This document shows positions 35,738 to 45,813 of a stretch of 64,000 bases of DNA, piece by piece. Position 1 is the stretch's first letter, and each line of letters starts with the position of its first letter. The notes below the pieces were generated by a model, which ran no database searches, was not told the origin of the DNA, and saw nothing but the letters and a program-made list of their open reading frames with translations. This DNA comes from Sulfitobacter mediterraneus (GTDB lineage: Bacteria; Pseudomonadota; Alphaproteobacteria; Rhodobacterales; Rhodobacteraceae), in assembly GCF_016801775.1 (NCBI RefSeq), contig NZ_CP069004.1, forward strand, positions 1,674,001 through 1,738,000. The letters run 5' to 3'. A program made the position numbers and the translations under genes.

Positions 35738-37144
35738 CTATTTCAGTTTATCGAGCTGCTCTTTGTAAGCCCGAGCAAATTCCCGGCTGAACAACTCATG
35801 GAAATCGTTCTCAGCCTGGTCGGATATCTGAGAATACATTTTTTCGTATACTTCCCAGTAACGGGCTTTCTTGCCTTTGAACATACTGCCAAAGGCACCC
35901 GAGGTTTCAATCTGGCCCGCCAGTTCCTGTGGGTCAAGCTTGCTCAGAACCCCTTTGATGGCCGCCTGCATGCCCGTGACCATCGCAACCTCGTGGGCTT
36001 TGATGTCATCCAGCGCCTCTTCGGTCGCGCTTTCGGGGGAAAGATAGCCTTTGGACTTGGGTTTGACCAAGGCCTCAATGGCGTGATCTTCGCTCAGGGA
36101 GAACTTTAGCGGGTTATTTCCACCGGCGCTGATCATCGTTTGATCAATGCGGAACTCGGACTTGATCGACGTCCGCGTCATCAGGATTTCGCGCAGGCCA
36201 ATGATCATTGTGCGCATCACACGGCCCAGACGGGCCATGGTTTGATCCAGATCCGCATCGGCGACCGCCAGATCCTCACAATCCAGTGCCTCGATAAAGC
36301 GTTTAGCCGCCGTTTGATCACCGCCACCGGATTGAGGTGCGGCGGCAACTGGTGCGGGCGCAGGCTGTGCAACGGGTGCAGACGCTGGCGGGACAGGCGC
36401 TTGGGCCACTTCTGGCTTCGGCACCACGGTCTCTGGCGTTTTCGTCGGGGCCGGATTGTCAGGTTCCAGCAAATTGTCCCAATCATCCGGGATCAGCGAG
36501 GTATCAAACGCCGCGCCCGGTTTGAAACTGTCATTGGTCGAGGGACTGTGCATCTCCAGCGATGCACCGCTGCCTTCGGTGCCGTCCTCGGGGTGTTTGA
36601 AGAACGGATCTTCTTCGTCACCCATCGGCAAGAGCAGCTCATCAATGGGATCAGATGTGTCAATCTGGGTCGGCCCTTTTGGACCGCCCTCTGCACCCAG
36701 AAGGTCATCCAGAAAATCGCCTTCGATGCTGGGATCGTCCAGTACCGCCAAGGGATCGGAGGACGTATCCGCATTGCCCGGAAACGCCGAGGCTGTGGGG
36801 GCGGGAATATCCATCAGATCAGGCAATTCCGCGCCAATCTCAACCACCAGCTCATAACCGCCAGCCGACAAAACATCACCGCTGTTCAGGGGCTTGGGCG
36901 TCCGGCCCAATGGCACCTTGGAATAGTTCAGAAAGGTGCCATTGGTGGATAAATCTACAATGACGTACCGCCCGTTATGTTCTTCTAGGACAAAATGGTT
37001 TTTGGACAGCATCCTGTCCGGATCGGGTAAAACCAGATCATTGGCGGGGCCGCGCCCGACGGTCAGGCTGCCGCCACGCATCGTGACAGGTTGGCCACTG
37101 CCGGGCACCATGCCCGAGGATTGAAATTTAAGCGTTACCGTCAT
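35738..37144 (-). CDS. fha: T6SS FHA-domain protein (Fha/TagH)
   Basis: The 468-residue protein has an N-terminal FHA domain (about 20-105) with phosphothreonine-binding motifs GRGPANDL, LSKNHF and STNGTFLN. A long Pro/Ala/Asp-rich linker follows, then a helical C-terminal T6SS-specific domain (about 285-468; AKRFIEALDCEDLA, MRTMIIGLREILM). FHA domains bind phosphorylated threonines; in T6SS this protein reads out PpkA activity by binding phosphorylated TssL or other partners and promotes assembly. The kinase, phosphatase, TagF and a candidate phospho-site in TssL are all encoded in this locus, so the full switch seems present. Confidence 0.94.
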   Translation of the reverse strand: MTVTLKFQSSGMVPGSGQPVTMRGGSLTVGRGPANDLVLPDPDRMLSKNHFVLEEHNGRYVIVDLSTNGTFLNYSKVPLGRTPKPLNSGDVLSAGGYELVVEIGAELPDLMDIPAPTASAFPGNADTSSDPLAVLDDPSIEGDFLDDLLGAEGGPKGPTQIDTSDPIDELLLPMGDEEDPFFKHPEDGTEGSGASLEMHSPSTNDSFKPGAAFDTSLIPDDWDNLLEPDNPAPTKTPETVVPKPEVAQAPVPPASAPVAQPAPAPVAAAPQSGGGDQTAAKRFIEALDCEDLAVADADLDQTMARLGRVMRTMIIGLREILMTRTSIKSEFRIDQTMISAGGNNPLKFSLSEDHAIEALVKPKSKGYLSPESATEEALDDIKAHEVAMVTGMQAAIKGVLSKLDPQELAGQIETSGAFGSMFKGKKARYWEVYEKMYSQISDQAENDFHELFSREFARAYKEQLDKLK

Positions 37145-37153
37145 CGTGGAAAA

Positions 37154-37453
37154 TCAGCCCCCCACCAGCACGGTAAATTCGCCCAGTGCAATTGGACCGC
37201 CACAGGCGCAGTTGTCACCGATCCGCGCGGCCAACAATTTGCCGATCAACACCGTGCCGGACCCTTTGACGATCGGATGCGGCGGCACGGCCATTGTCAT
37301 GTCGGTGACCCGCGCCGCAGGCAACTTGCCAATCATCACGGTTGGCAGGCAGGGTGGCGCAATCGGGATCGGCACGGGCAAAACCGGTGGTGGCGGCGTG
37401 GTCGGCAAGGCACAGGCGTGCAGATCGGTCATTCTGGCTTGTGGCATACCCAT
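37154..37453 (-). CDS. PAAR-domain spike-tip protein
   Basis: The ATG at 37453 follows AGAAGGAT; the open frame extends further upstream but into the previous gene. The product has 99 residues and three PAAR-type features: MPQARMTDLHAC, then a Pro-rich loop, IGKLPAARVTDMT and IGKLLAARIGDN with nearby Cys and His residues for the zinc site. PAAR proteins cap the VgrG spike and can carry effectors. This one is only the cone, with no extra toxin domain. It lies 4 nt after the DUF6931-like gene and is downstream of vgrG. Confidence 0.92.
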   Translation of the reverse strand: MGMPQARMTDLHACALPTTPPPPVLPVPIPIAPPCLPTVMIGKLPAARVTDMTMAVPPHPIVKGSGTVLIGKLLAARIGDNCACGGPIALGEFTVLVGG

Positions 37454-37457
37454 GATC

Positions 37458-38063
37458 TTATCCTTCTTGTTTCGTTTCTGAGGCGTCAAAGACACCGTTC
37501 CCGCCTTTGGCAATGTCCAACGCACGGTCCACCAAGAGCTGTGTATAGCTGTCGAACTGATCCATCTTCTTGCCAAGCGCCTCAATATTCATAGCAAAGG
37601 CCGCCACGGATGATCCACCCGCCGGACCGGGATATTGCGCCATTTCGCCCGGCCCCAATGTTCCGTCCGCATACATCACGCTCAGGGCGCAATTGACAGT
37701 GTCATCCTGCACCGGCGCATAGTCCAGACTTGCAATCGCCGCCTCGCGGTTTTCATCGGTGGGCTGAAAAACCCATGCCTCGGCGGCGGCCAGCGACGGT
37801 GTGGCATTTGCCGCGCCCGCCCCGACAATATCTCGCGCCGCAAGACAGGCCCACCAGACCCGTTCACGCGCAGGCAAAACAACAGACATCAGACGCAGAA
37901 TATCTATCGGCGCATCCTTGGCGTCCAACTCTTCGAGCACCACGCCAATCGGCGCACTGGCGGGCGCGGACAACTGGGTTCCCAGCTTTGCGTTTTGTTC
38001 TGCCAACATCTTTGCCGCAGGCTCCGATGGCAATTTTGTCAGGTTTTCGAAACGTTTATCCAA
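37458..38063 (-). CDS. DUF6931-like T6SS accessory protein
   Basis: The 201-residue soluble protein resembles the DUF6931 family found between vgrG and PAAR genes in T6SS loci; the resemblance is judged by eye (SVVLPARERVWWACLAAR, ALSVMYADGTLGPGEMAQYP). Its role is not established; the position suggests an adaptor or chaperone for loading the VgrG/PAAR spike. The start is a TTG (38063) with AGGA 9-10 nt upstream, overlapping the end of vgrG, and PAAR follows 4 nt after its stop. No signal peptide or membrane helix is seen. Confidence 0.75.
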   Translation of the reverse strand: MDKRFENLTKLPSEPAAKMLAEQNAKLGTQLSAPASAPIGVVLEELDAKDAPIDILRLMSVVLPARERVWWACLAARDIVGAGAANATPSLAAAEAWVFQPTDENREAAIASLDYAPVQDDTVNCALSVMYADGTLGPGEMAQYPGPAGGSSVAAFAMNIEALGKKMDQFDSYTQLLVDRALDIAKGGNGVFDASETKQEG

Positions 38064-38074
38064 TGCACTGCATC

Positions 38075-40078
38075 CTAGTTGATAAAGACCACACCGCCCT
38101 TAAGCGTGAGCATCGTATCGGCTTTGACCGTTGTCAGCGGGCTGGTCACATCGGCCTTGATATCGGCCTGCACGGTGACGGTCGGACTTTTCACTGTGAT
38201 CGATTTGGGATCCATCTTGATCGAGGAACCGCCCACCTTGAACTCGATGGATTTCATCGCCGTGACGACAATCTTGCCCGATTTCACATCGACCTTCATG
38301 TCGCCCATCTTGAGCAAAGTTTCATGATCGCCCTTGTCCAGCGTGGTCTTGTGATCGCCCTTTTTGACCTTTTCAGTATAGTTGCCTTCGTTGATGGTCT
38401 CGTTCACATCGTTGTGCACCACAACATCGAGATTGCCGTCGTCCTTTTTCTCAAGGCCGATCTTGACCGATGCATTGTTCTTGACGATCTGCTCATAGTC
38501 TTTTTCCGACTGGAACCGGACCAGTTCATCGTCTTTCTTGTCCTCAAACATCAATTCGTTGAACCCGCCCCCCTTGAGAGAGCTGTTGGTCTTCACGCCT
38601 GATTGGGTCTTGTTGTCCGGCAAGCTGTAGGGCGGCATGGTTTTGTCATTGTACAGCATGCCTATACACAGCGGGCGATCCGGATCGCCCTCTTCGAACT
38701 GGATCACCACCTCTTGGCCGATGCGCGGGATCGCAATCGCGCCCCAACGTTTGCCGGTCCAAGGCATCATCGTGCGCACCCAGCAGGAAGACTTGTCATC
38801 GTTCTCGCCGTCCCGGTCCCAGTGAAACTGGATCTTGATCCGGCCAAATTTATCAGTCCAGATTTCCTCTCCGGCGGGACCGGTGACAACTGCGGTATGG
38901 ATGCCGCCGATATTTGGCCATGGGGTGATTTGAGGGCTGCGATACTGCGCATCGCTGGCAATCGCCTTGAAGCGCACCAAATGCGCGTCGTTGTGGTCGG
39001 CCTGGGGGTCATCAACGCCCAGCGTCTTGAACAGATTGCCCAGCACCGCATCGCCCAGCGCCTGAACCTGCAAAAACTGGTGTTCGCATTCCAGCACCAT
39101 CACATCCGTCGGATCATCCGGGCGGGGCGATTTATCCAAGGTAAATGTCTGACCGACCCCCATCATCACCGCGTCCGACAACCCCACAACCGTCTTGTGC
39201 TGCACACCTTCGCTTTCCATGCGGACCTTGGCAAACTCCTCGCCCAAAGGCGCCTTGCGATAGTGGCCGGGGTAGTCATAGCGTTCGTGTTCCTGATCGA
39301 TGTAGGCAACGCCCGATCTCGTGCTTTCGGTCGTCAAATCGGCGGTGGTGTTCTCGAAATCATAGTCCTCCAGCGTCACCTTGCCGCTGCGAACCTGTTC
39401 GGCGTTGTTCCATTCGAAGACCACCGGATCGGTCACTTCGATTGTGGATTTGATGGTCTGCGGCATGAACAACAGCTTCGACGGCTTGGCGATGGGTTCA
39501 TGCGCACTGGGCGCATCTGCGAGAACCAGCTTTTCGGTGTCCCCTTCGTGCCGGAAGAAATAATAGATCCCCTCTTCCTCCATCAGGCGGCTGATGAAAT
39601 CAAAGTCGGTCTCGCGGTATTGTGTGCAATATTCACGCGGTTGGTAGCTGGCGTTCAGCTTTTTCTGGATGTGACCGGAAAAGCCGTACTCCTGAATCAC
39701 TTCCGTAATGATTTCAACAACGGTCTTTTTCTGATAGATTCGCACATCGGTCCGGCGTGTCAGGAACCACAGCCATGGACGGATCTCGGCGCGGTAATGT
39801 GCCCCGACCTCCACCTTTCCCACAAACTCGGCCGAGATGCAGGTGCCGCGAAACCAGCGTTTTTGCGCGTCTTTGTCGTCAGCCGCAACAAGGTGCATGG
39901 ATTTGCCAACAATATCTGTCAGGGCCAGTTTGGCGTTCTCGCAGAAGAACTCGACTGTGACGCTGGAAATGGTGCTGACGCCCTCGCGCACCTGCGCAAC
40001 CAGCGGCAGCAGTTTTTTGTCGTTGACATCCCCTTCAAGCCGTAGCGGAAAACCGGCAGGATCAAGATTCTTTAGCAT
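38075..40078 (-). CDS. vgrG: T6SS spike protein VgrG (TssI)
   Basis: The 667-residue protein has the gp27-like N-terminal part (REYCTQYRETDFDFISRLME, the family signature, near residue 155) and the gp5-like OB-fold region (KFGRIKIQFHWDRDG, RWGAIAIPRIGQEV). A repetitive beta-helix needle follows (many GDHET, MKVDVKSG, ITVKSPTV units), ending in LTLKGGVVFIN. There is no additional enzymatic domain at the C-terminus, so any effector must be carried non-covalently. The long plus-strand open frame of 480 codons over this gene is an antisense shadow. Confidence 0.97.
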   Translation of the reverse strand: MLKNLDPAGFPLRLEGDVNDKKLLPLVAQVREGVSTISSVTVEFFCENAKLALTDIVGKSMHLVAADDKDAQKRWFRGTCISAEFVGKVEVGAHYRAEIRPWLWFLTRRTDVRIYQKKTVVEIITEVIQEYGFSGHIQKKLNASYQPREYCTQYRETDFDFISRLMEEEGIYYFFRHEGDTEKLVLADAPSAHEPIAKPSKLLFMPQTIKSTIEVTDPVVFEWNNAEQVRSGKVTLEDYDFENTTADLTTESTRSGVAYIDQEHERYDYPGHYRKAPLGEEFAKVRMESEGVQHKTVVGLSDAVMMGVGQTFTLDKSPRPDDPTDVMVLECEHQFLQVQALGDAVLGNLFKTLGVDDPQADHNDAHLVRFKAIASDAQYRSPQITPWPNIGGIHTAVVTGPAGEEIWTDKFGRIKIQFHWDRDGENDDKSSCWVRTMMPWTGKRWGAIAIPRIGQEVVIQFEEGDPDRPLCIGMLYNDKTMPPYSLPDNKTQSGVKTNSSLKGGGFNELMFEDKKDDELVRFQSEKDYEQIVKNNASVKIGLEKKDDGNLDVVVHNDVNETINEGNYTEKVKKGDHKTTLDKGDHETLLKMGDMKVDVKSGKIVVTAMKSIEFKVGGSSIKMDPKSITVKSPTVTVQADIKADVTSPLTTVKADTMLTLKGGVVFIN

Positions 40079-40169
40079 GTTCTGCCCTCTCTGACTCTGA
40101 TGAGCCTAGCCCAACCGGCGTTCACTGACCAACTCTCGGACCGCAGTCTTTTGACCCCGGCCCGCAGTC

Positions 40170-42881
40170 TCAGTCAAAACCGTAGCTGAACTCTCCATCT
40201 GTTACATCAATCGCCACTTTGCTGACTGTCTCGCCGACCATCATCCGGCGCAAAAACTCAGACGAGATGTCCGGCAGCATCGAATTGGTCACGATGGCGT
40301 CAATCATCCGTCCGCCAGATTCCAGCTCCTGACAACGTGACACGATCGTATCAACAACGGCGTCCGTATAGGTGAACGGCACCCCATGTGCCTCTGAAAC
40401 CCGCTTCTCGATCCGGCCCAGTTGCAGCCGTGTGATCTTGCCGATCATATCAGGCGACAACGGATAATAGGGTATCGTGACAAGCCGCCCCAGCAACGCC
40501 GCCGGGAAAATCTTGAGCAATGGATCGCGCAGTGCTTTTGCGATGCCTTCAGGTTCCGGCATCAGGTCAGGATCGGCGCACATGTCCATAATCAAATCGG
40601 ACCCCGCATTCGACGTCAGCAGGATCAGCGTGTTCCTGAAATCAATCGACCGTCCCTCGCCATCTTCCATCACACCTTTGTCGAAGACCTGAAAGAACAG
40701 CTCGTGCACATCTGGATGCGCTTTTTCGACCTCATCGAGAAGAACAACCGAATAGGGTTTGCGCCGCACCGCTTCGGTCAAGACGCCCCCCTCCCCGTAA
40801 CCCACATAACCCGGAGGCGCACCTTTCAGGCTGCTGACGGTATGGGATTCTTGATATTCGGACATGTTGATGGTGATGACGTTCTGTTCGCCGCCATACA
40901 GCACCTCGGCAAGGGCAAGCGCGGTTTCAGTTTTGCCGACGCCGCTGGTCCCTGCCAGCAAGAAGACACCGATGGGCTTGTTCGGGTTGTCCAGTTCGGC
41001 GCGGCTGGTCTTGATACGCTTGGCGATCATTTCCATCGCGTGGTCCTGTCCGATCACCCTTTTGGACAGATGCTCTTCGAGGTTCAGCACAGTTGCCAGT
41101 TCATCGCTGACCATGCGTCCCACGGGGATGCCTGTCCAATCGCCCACAACGCTGGCCACGGCATGGGCATCGACGATGGGCAGGATCAGTGGCGTCTGGC
41201 CCTGCAGTTCTTCAAGCTCGGCGTTTTTGGCCTTGAGCTGCGTCAACAGATCGGCGCGTTCCTCCGCTGTCATCGGGCTTTGCTTAACCGCGTCTTCGCT
41301 GTCGGCATCAGGTGTATCCACCGGCGCGCCGCCTTCGCGCAATTTGCTGCGCAGCTCCAGAATGCCGCTGACCACAGCTTTCTCGGCCTCCCAGCGTTCG
41401 TCAAGCGTGGCAAGACGCGCCTCTTCCTCGGCTTTGAGGGCTGTGATCGCCTCGCGCCGGTCGGCCACATCCATGCCTGCGGTCTCATCGCGGCCTATGA
41501 TCTCTAGCTCTGTGGTCAAAGCATCAATCCGCTTGCGGCTATCGTCCACCTCGGCAGGTACGGCATGTTGGCTCACGGCCACACGGGCGCAGGCCGTGTC
41601 CAGAACGCTGACCGATTTGTCGGGCAACTGGCGGGCCGGAATATACCGCGCCGACAGCGACACCGCCGCTTCGATGCCTTCGTCCAGCACTTGCACCTGA
41701 TGGTGGCTTTCCAACATCGTGGCAATCCCGCGCATCATCATGATGGCCTTGGGAATATCCGGCTCTTCGACCTGAACCACCTGGAAACGGCGCGTGAGGG
41801 CCGGATCTTTTTCGATATGTTTTTTGTACTCGGCCCAGGTGGTCGCACCAATGGTGCGCAATGTGCCTCGCGCCAGCGCGGGCTTGAGCAGATTCGCCGC
41901 ATCCCCGGTGCCCGCCGCACCGCCCGCGCCCACGAGGGTGTGGGTTTCATCCACAAACATGATGATCGGCACGGTTGAGGCCTGAACCTCGTCAATGACC
42001 TGACGCAAACGGTTTTCGAATTCGCCCTTCATCGAGGCGCCAGCCTGCAGCAGCCCCACATCGAGCGTCAGCAACCGTGCCTCACGCAATGCTGGCGGCA
42101 CGTCGCCGCGCGCGATGCGCAGTGCAAAGCCCTCAACGACCGCCGTCTTGCCCACGCCGGCCTCACCGGTCAGGATCGGATTGTTCTGGCGTCTGCGCAT
42201 CAGCACATCAACGATCTGGCGGATTTCTTCATCACGGCCAACAATCGGATCAATCTCGCCGTTGCGGGCCTGTTCCGTCAGATCGGTGCAGAACTGCTGC
42301 AACGCCTCTTCCTTGCCCATCGCGCCGGGGGCCATAGCGCCGGAGGCCTCGCCCGGCACTGCGCCGCCGCCGGTTTGCGAGCCGTCCTGCGGCCGCAATG
42401 CGTCTTCGATCGAGCCGTCCACGATGGCGTCGAAGTTGTCGGAAAAGTCATCCACCTTGATCTTGGCAAATTCGCCCGAGATATTCATCAGAATTGGCCG
42501 CAGATCCGGCGTCTTGAGCAGCCCCAGAATCAAATGCCCGGTGCGAACCTGATTGGAGTTGTAGAGCAGCGATCCGTAAACCCAGGCCCGTTCCATCGCA
42601 CTTTGCAAATGCGCCGAAAGATCTGAAATTGAACTGGCACCGCGCGGAAGAGCATCCAACGCGCGGGTCATATCCGCCGAAAGTTTGGCCGGGTCCAGAT
42701 CGTAATGCTGCATCACCTTTGCCAGATCGCAATTGTCGACCTGCACCAATTGCGCCAACCAATGAATGAGTTCGACGTAAGGGTTGCCGCGCATCTTGCA
42801 AAACACGGTCGCGCCTTCGATGGATTGATATCCAATCTTGTTCAGCTTGCCAAAAAGGGCAACACGGCTGATTTCGGTCAT
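40170..42881 (-). CDS. tssH: T6SS sheath-recycling AAA+ ATPase TssH (ClpV)
   Basis: The 903-residue product has an N-terminal Clp-repeat domain (about 1-150), a first AAA+ module with Walker A GEAGVGKTAVVEG, a coiled-coil middle region (about 430-530) and a second AAA+ module with GTSGVGKTETALA and the ClpB-type C-terminal domain. ClpV disassembles the contracted TssB/TssC sheath. The early helix region (VALFGKLNKIGYQSIEGAT) is the sheath-binding type rather than general ClpB. It lies 38 nt after tssG and 91 nt before vgrG. Confidence 0.97.
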   Translation of the reverse strand: MTEISRVALFGKLNKIGYQSIEGATVFCKMRGNPYVELIHWLAQLVQVDNCDLAKVMQHYDLDPAKLSADMTRALDALPRGASSISDLSAHLQSAMERAWVYGSLLYNSNQVRTGHLILGLLKTPDLRPILMNISGEFAKIKVDDFSDNFDAIVDGSIEDALRPQDGSQTGGGAVPGEASGAMAPGAMGKEEALQQFCTDLTEQARNGEIDPIVGRDEEIRQIVDVLMRRRQNNPILTGEAGVGKTAVVEGFALRIARGDVPPALREARLLTLDVGLLQAGASMKGEFENRLRQVIDEVQASTVPIIMFVDETHTLVGAGGAAGTGDAANLLKPALARGTLRTIGATTWAEYKKHIEKDPALTRRFQVVQVEEPDIPKAIMMMRGIATMLESHHQVQVLDEGIEAAVSLSARYIPARQLPDKSVSVLDTACARVAVSQHAVPAEVDDSRKRIDALTTELEIIGRDETAGMDVADRREAITALKAEEEARLATLDERWEAEKAVVSGILELRSKLREGGAPVDTPDADSEDAVKQSPMTAEERADLLTQLKAKNAELEELQGQTPLILPIVDAHAVASVVGDWTGIPVGRMVSDELATVLNLEEHLSKRVIGQDHAMEMIAKRIKTSRAELDNPNKPIGVFLLAGTSGVGKTETALALAEVLYGGEQNVITINMSEYQESHTVSSLKGAPPGYVGYGEGGVLTEAVRRKPYSVVLLDEVEKAHPDVHELFFQVFDKGVMEDGEGRSIDFRNTLILLTSNAGSDLIMDMCADPDLMPEPEGIAKALRDPLLKIFPAALLGRLVTIPYYPLSPDMIGKITRLQLGRIEKRVSEAHGVPFTYTDAVVDTIVSRCQELESGGRMIDAIVTNSMLPDISSEFLRRMMVGETVSKVAIDVTDGEFSYGFD

Positions 42882-42919
42882 CGCAATCTCCTCCGCTGTG
42901 GCGCGGTTAAGGTTTCAAT

Positions 42920-43963
42920 TCAGGCCGCCTGCACCTCATGAGCGGGCCGGGCGACCAAGGGTTCTAGATACAAATCGGCAACTTCCTCGGGATGCGGATC
43001 CGAACCGATCCAGCTGGTTAGCCCCAATTGGGTCGTGGCCCCCAACTGCGCTTGCGGGACATCTTTGCCGTGCAGGACAAGGTTCACATCCCAATCGAGT
43101 TGATCTCCGATATAATTGCGCACAATCGCCCGCAGCCGTTCCAACGCGGGGGAGCCGGGCAACAGGTTTTGATAATCCTCCATCGACAGGGGTCCAATCC
43201 GCAGACGGAACTTCGACGACTGCGACCAAACCCGCGCCCCGATACAGGCGGTCTGCCCCAGTGTTGCAGGCCCGCCAAGGATCCAATGATCGGACGGCTC
43301 AAGCGTCAGCCATTCGCCAACAAATTCTTCCAATGTCACGGGCGCGTCAAAGAAGCCGTTGAGGATCGCGACCAGCCCATCGGCATTGCGCGGTCCATTG
43401 GCCAGCAACCCGACATAATGGCGTTTCGCCATTTCAGGCATCGCGTCCCGGTTCCGCAGGTTCTTGCCGTGATACCCACCCAGCGCCGCGATCTTGTTTT
43501 CGGTTTCGCTGTTCTCGCCGCGATCAAAGGCGGCTGTCGGCTGGCCCTGCACCCAAGCGCGATACAGCAGGGTCATCAGCCGGTGCGTCAGCATATCGGC
43601 AAAGGCCACAAAGGTAGGATCGTTGTAGTTCAACTTCCGGCTGCGGGCATATTCCGTCAGGTGCAGCGGCAAAGGGCCATGTGGCCCAAAAAAACCGAAA
43701 AAGAAGTTTCGCAGTTTTGACGGTCTCGCTTTGGTAGGTTTGTCAAAGCCCTGGATAGTTGAGGGTGGAAACCCAAGATAGGGTTCCTGACCAAAACGCA
43801 CACCATCCTGCCGCGGACGCCGGGACTGGCCGAACCGCGGGCCGCCCTGCCCCTGTGCATCAAGAAGGCGCATGGCGTGGAAAATATGATGGGCTTCGGG
43901 ATCACGGATCAGACGTTCAAGGTGGGTCAGATCGCGCGATGTGTCCCCTTCCTTGGTGACCAT
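42920..43963 (-). CDS. tssG: T6SS baseplate protein TssG
   Basis: The 347-residue protein matches TssG (ImpH/VasB): HHIFHAMRLLDAQ (25-37), FGPHGPLPLHLTEYA (the family signature), LLYRAWVQGQPTAAF and WILGGPATLGQ. With TssF it forms the wedge of the baseplate. The ATG at 43963 has a good AGGAGAG site, so the gene truly overlaps the end of tssF by 37 bp. Confidence 0.95.
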   Translation of the reverse strand: MVTKEGDTSRDLTHLERLIRDPEAHHIFHAMRLLDAQGQGGPRFGQSRRPRQDGVRFGQEPYLGFPPSTIQGFDKPTKARPSKLRNFFFGFFGPHGPLPLHLTEYARSRKLNYNDPTFVAFADMLTHRLMTLLYRAWVQGQPTAAFDRGENSETENKIAALGGYHGKNLRNRDAMPEMAKRHYVGLLANGPRNADGLVAILNGFFDAPVTLEEFVGEWLTLEPSDHWILGGPATLGQTACIGARVWSQSSKFRLRIGPLSMEDYQNLLPGSPALERLRAIVRNYIGDQLDWDVNLVLHGKDVPQAQLGATTQLGLTSWIGSDPHPEEVADLYLEPLVARPAHEVQAA

Positions 43964-45807
43964 CTTGTGATCTCTCCTCTTTGTTGGGTTTTCAGGACCA
44001 TCTCGGTAAAACTGTTGATGGTCGCATATTTTTGAAAGAACCGCTCCAACACCGCCGCGAGGGACAGCACCGAACTGCCCTCGAACAGGGTTTCGTCCAG
44101 TTCCAGCGTGATTTCCAGGCCGCGCACTGCGGTGGACAAGGTGCCCTCATGGATGCGCCGGACAATCGGGCGTGTATTGACTGCGACGATCCCTTCAAGT
44201 TGCTGCTCCATCGCGCGGTCGCCGATGGGCGCGTAAAGTCCAATGAGCTCGCGAAGCGCCGCCGCGCCGCCGCCGTCGGCCCCGGTGTCATCCGAGATTG
44301 ACAGGTAATTCAGGCTCAGATGGCTGACCGCCCGCCAGGCAGCATCCCCCTGGGCAATGCAGGGCTTGGGCTTGGTTGGGCCGACAGGCGTTCGAATTGT
44401 CGTAACCGGCCCGCCTTCGGGCAAGTGAAACACGTTATCAACCCCATTGGGCAGCAGCATCGGCAGATCGCGGTTGGTCACCATCGCCTCAACTGCCAAT
44501 TGGCCAAGATGGGCCGGATAGGGCGCTTCATGCGCATCCACAATCGACAGATAGCTCTCGGAACCAAGGTAATTGGTGCGCATCCCCTTGAGGGTTTCGG
44601 CTGCGCTGCGCTGGCGCAAATGGCGCTTGTGGGTGTAATACGCCCCGCCCCCACCCGCCGCTGCGGTCATCTCATCGGCGGAATAAAACGCCTTCAGCGG
44701 CAGATCGTCTTTGCCTTCTTTGCTGATACCCGTGACTTTGGAAATTGAAAAAACCTCGAAATCCTTGGGCGCGGTTCGGTCCGCGACGAGGTGATATTCT
44801 GTAAACCGCTCGGACACGGGCACGCGGTCACATCGTTTCGGGAAAAGATTGATCGCAGGCACACAATGCAGCTTCAGCGCATCCGGCGTGATGTTCGGCG
44901 CAATCTCCGGCTTGCTGTCCCGCATCAGGAAATAAAGATCAAGACTGTCTTCATCGCAGCGCGTGATCACCGATTGCAGGCCCGACACCTCAACAAACAG
45001 ATTGCGTTCCGGCATCGCAAAATGTTCCTGCAACAACCTGTAGCCATCAAAGGACGGGCGCGGCGTGGGCAACAACGCCTCATCCCGGTCCAGGCCGCGT
45101 GGGCGGATCGGGTTTTGCAACCTTTGGGTCCAGCCGTCCCGCCGGTTCGGCGATTTGGCCACCACGGTTGCGGGGCTGGCGCAGAGCATTTCGAACAAGG
45201 ACCAACCGGTGCTGAGCTGTCCACCCAGAAAGAACGTCAGCCGATCCAGCGGCAATTCCTTGATCGGCAATCCGCCATGCCGGGTCAGCCTCAATCGGAC
45301 AGCGGCGCGGGCGTCGGGGTCTTGCGCAACGCCCGCGGCAACCAGCGCACCGCGCCCGTCGATATATTCCGCCTCTGTCACAGTGATGGGCCACAAATCC
45401 AAGTCATGGGCCGTGCGGAACTGGCAGGCTTTTTGAGCACCGCTGACCGTCTTGGACCGCAACGTGGTGTCGCGGGGCAGCTCATAGCCCTGCGCGAGGT
45501 CGGCATTGGTCAGATCGGGAAGCAACTCTGCCACCATCATCGAGGGTGTCGGCGCCAGAAAATGTGGGAACACCACGTCAAGCAAATGGCTGGTGAAGGC
45601 CGGATATTGCATCTCCAGCTCTAACTGGACACGCGCCGTCAGAAACGCCGTACCTTCCAGCAATCGCTCAACATAGGGATCTAGGATTTCGAGACCGTCC
45701 ATGCCCAGGCGCGAAGCGATCTTGGGATAGGCATCTGCAAATTCCGCGCCCATCTCCCGCAGGAAGGCAAGCTCGGTCTCGTAATGTCTCAGCAGGCGGC
45801 TATCCAT
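43927..45807 (-). CDS. tssF: T6SS baseplate protein TssF
   Basis: The 626-residue product begins with the TssF hallmark LLRHYETELAFLREMGAEFA (4-23), continues with YPKIASRLGM and DPYVERLLEGTAFLTARVQ, and ends with LAAVLERFFQKYATINSFTE typical of the ImpG/VasA family. It pairs with TssG in the baseplate wedge. It follows tssE by 6 nt. Confidence 0.96.
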   Translation of the reverse strand: MDSRLLRHYETELAFLREMGAEFADAYPKIASRLGMDGLEILDPYVERLLEGTAFLTARVQLELEMQYPAFTSHLLDVVFPHFLAPTPSMMVAELLPDLTNADLAQGYELPRDTTLRSKTVSGAQKACQFRTAHDLDLWPITVTEAEYIDGRGALVAAGVAQDPDARAAVRLRLTRHGGLPIKELPLDRLTFFLGGQLSTGWSLFEMLCASPATVVAKSPNRRDGWTQRLQNPIRPRGLDRDEALLPTPRPSFDGYRLLQEHFAMPERNLFVEVSGLQSVITRCDEDSLDLYFLMRDSKPEIAPNITPDALKLHCVPAINLFPKRCDRVPVSERFTEYHLVADRTAPKDFEVFSISKVTGISKEGKDDLPLKAFYSADEMTAAAGGGGAYYTHKRHLRQRSAAETLKGMRTNYLGSESYLSIVDAHEAPYPAHLGQLAVEAMVTNRDLPMLLPNGVDNVFHLPEGGPVTTIRTPVGPTKPKPCIAQGDAAWRAVSHLSLNYLSISDDTGADGGGAAALRELIGLYAPIGDRAMEQQLEGIVAVNTRPIVRRIHEGTLSTAVRGLEITLELDETLFEGSSVLSLAAVLERFFQKYATINSFTEMVLKTQQRGEITRWSPRKGTHRAI

Positions 45808-45813
45808 CGTGGG

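Noticed and set aside
38603..40045. 480-codon plus-strand open frame opposite vgrG
   Set aside because: It lies wholly antisense to a clear VgrG gene, has no ribosome site and a composition typical of a shadow frame in GC-rich DNA.
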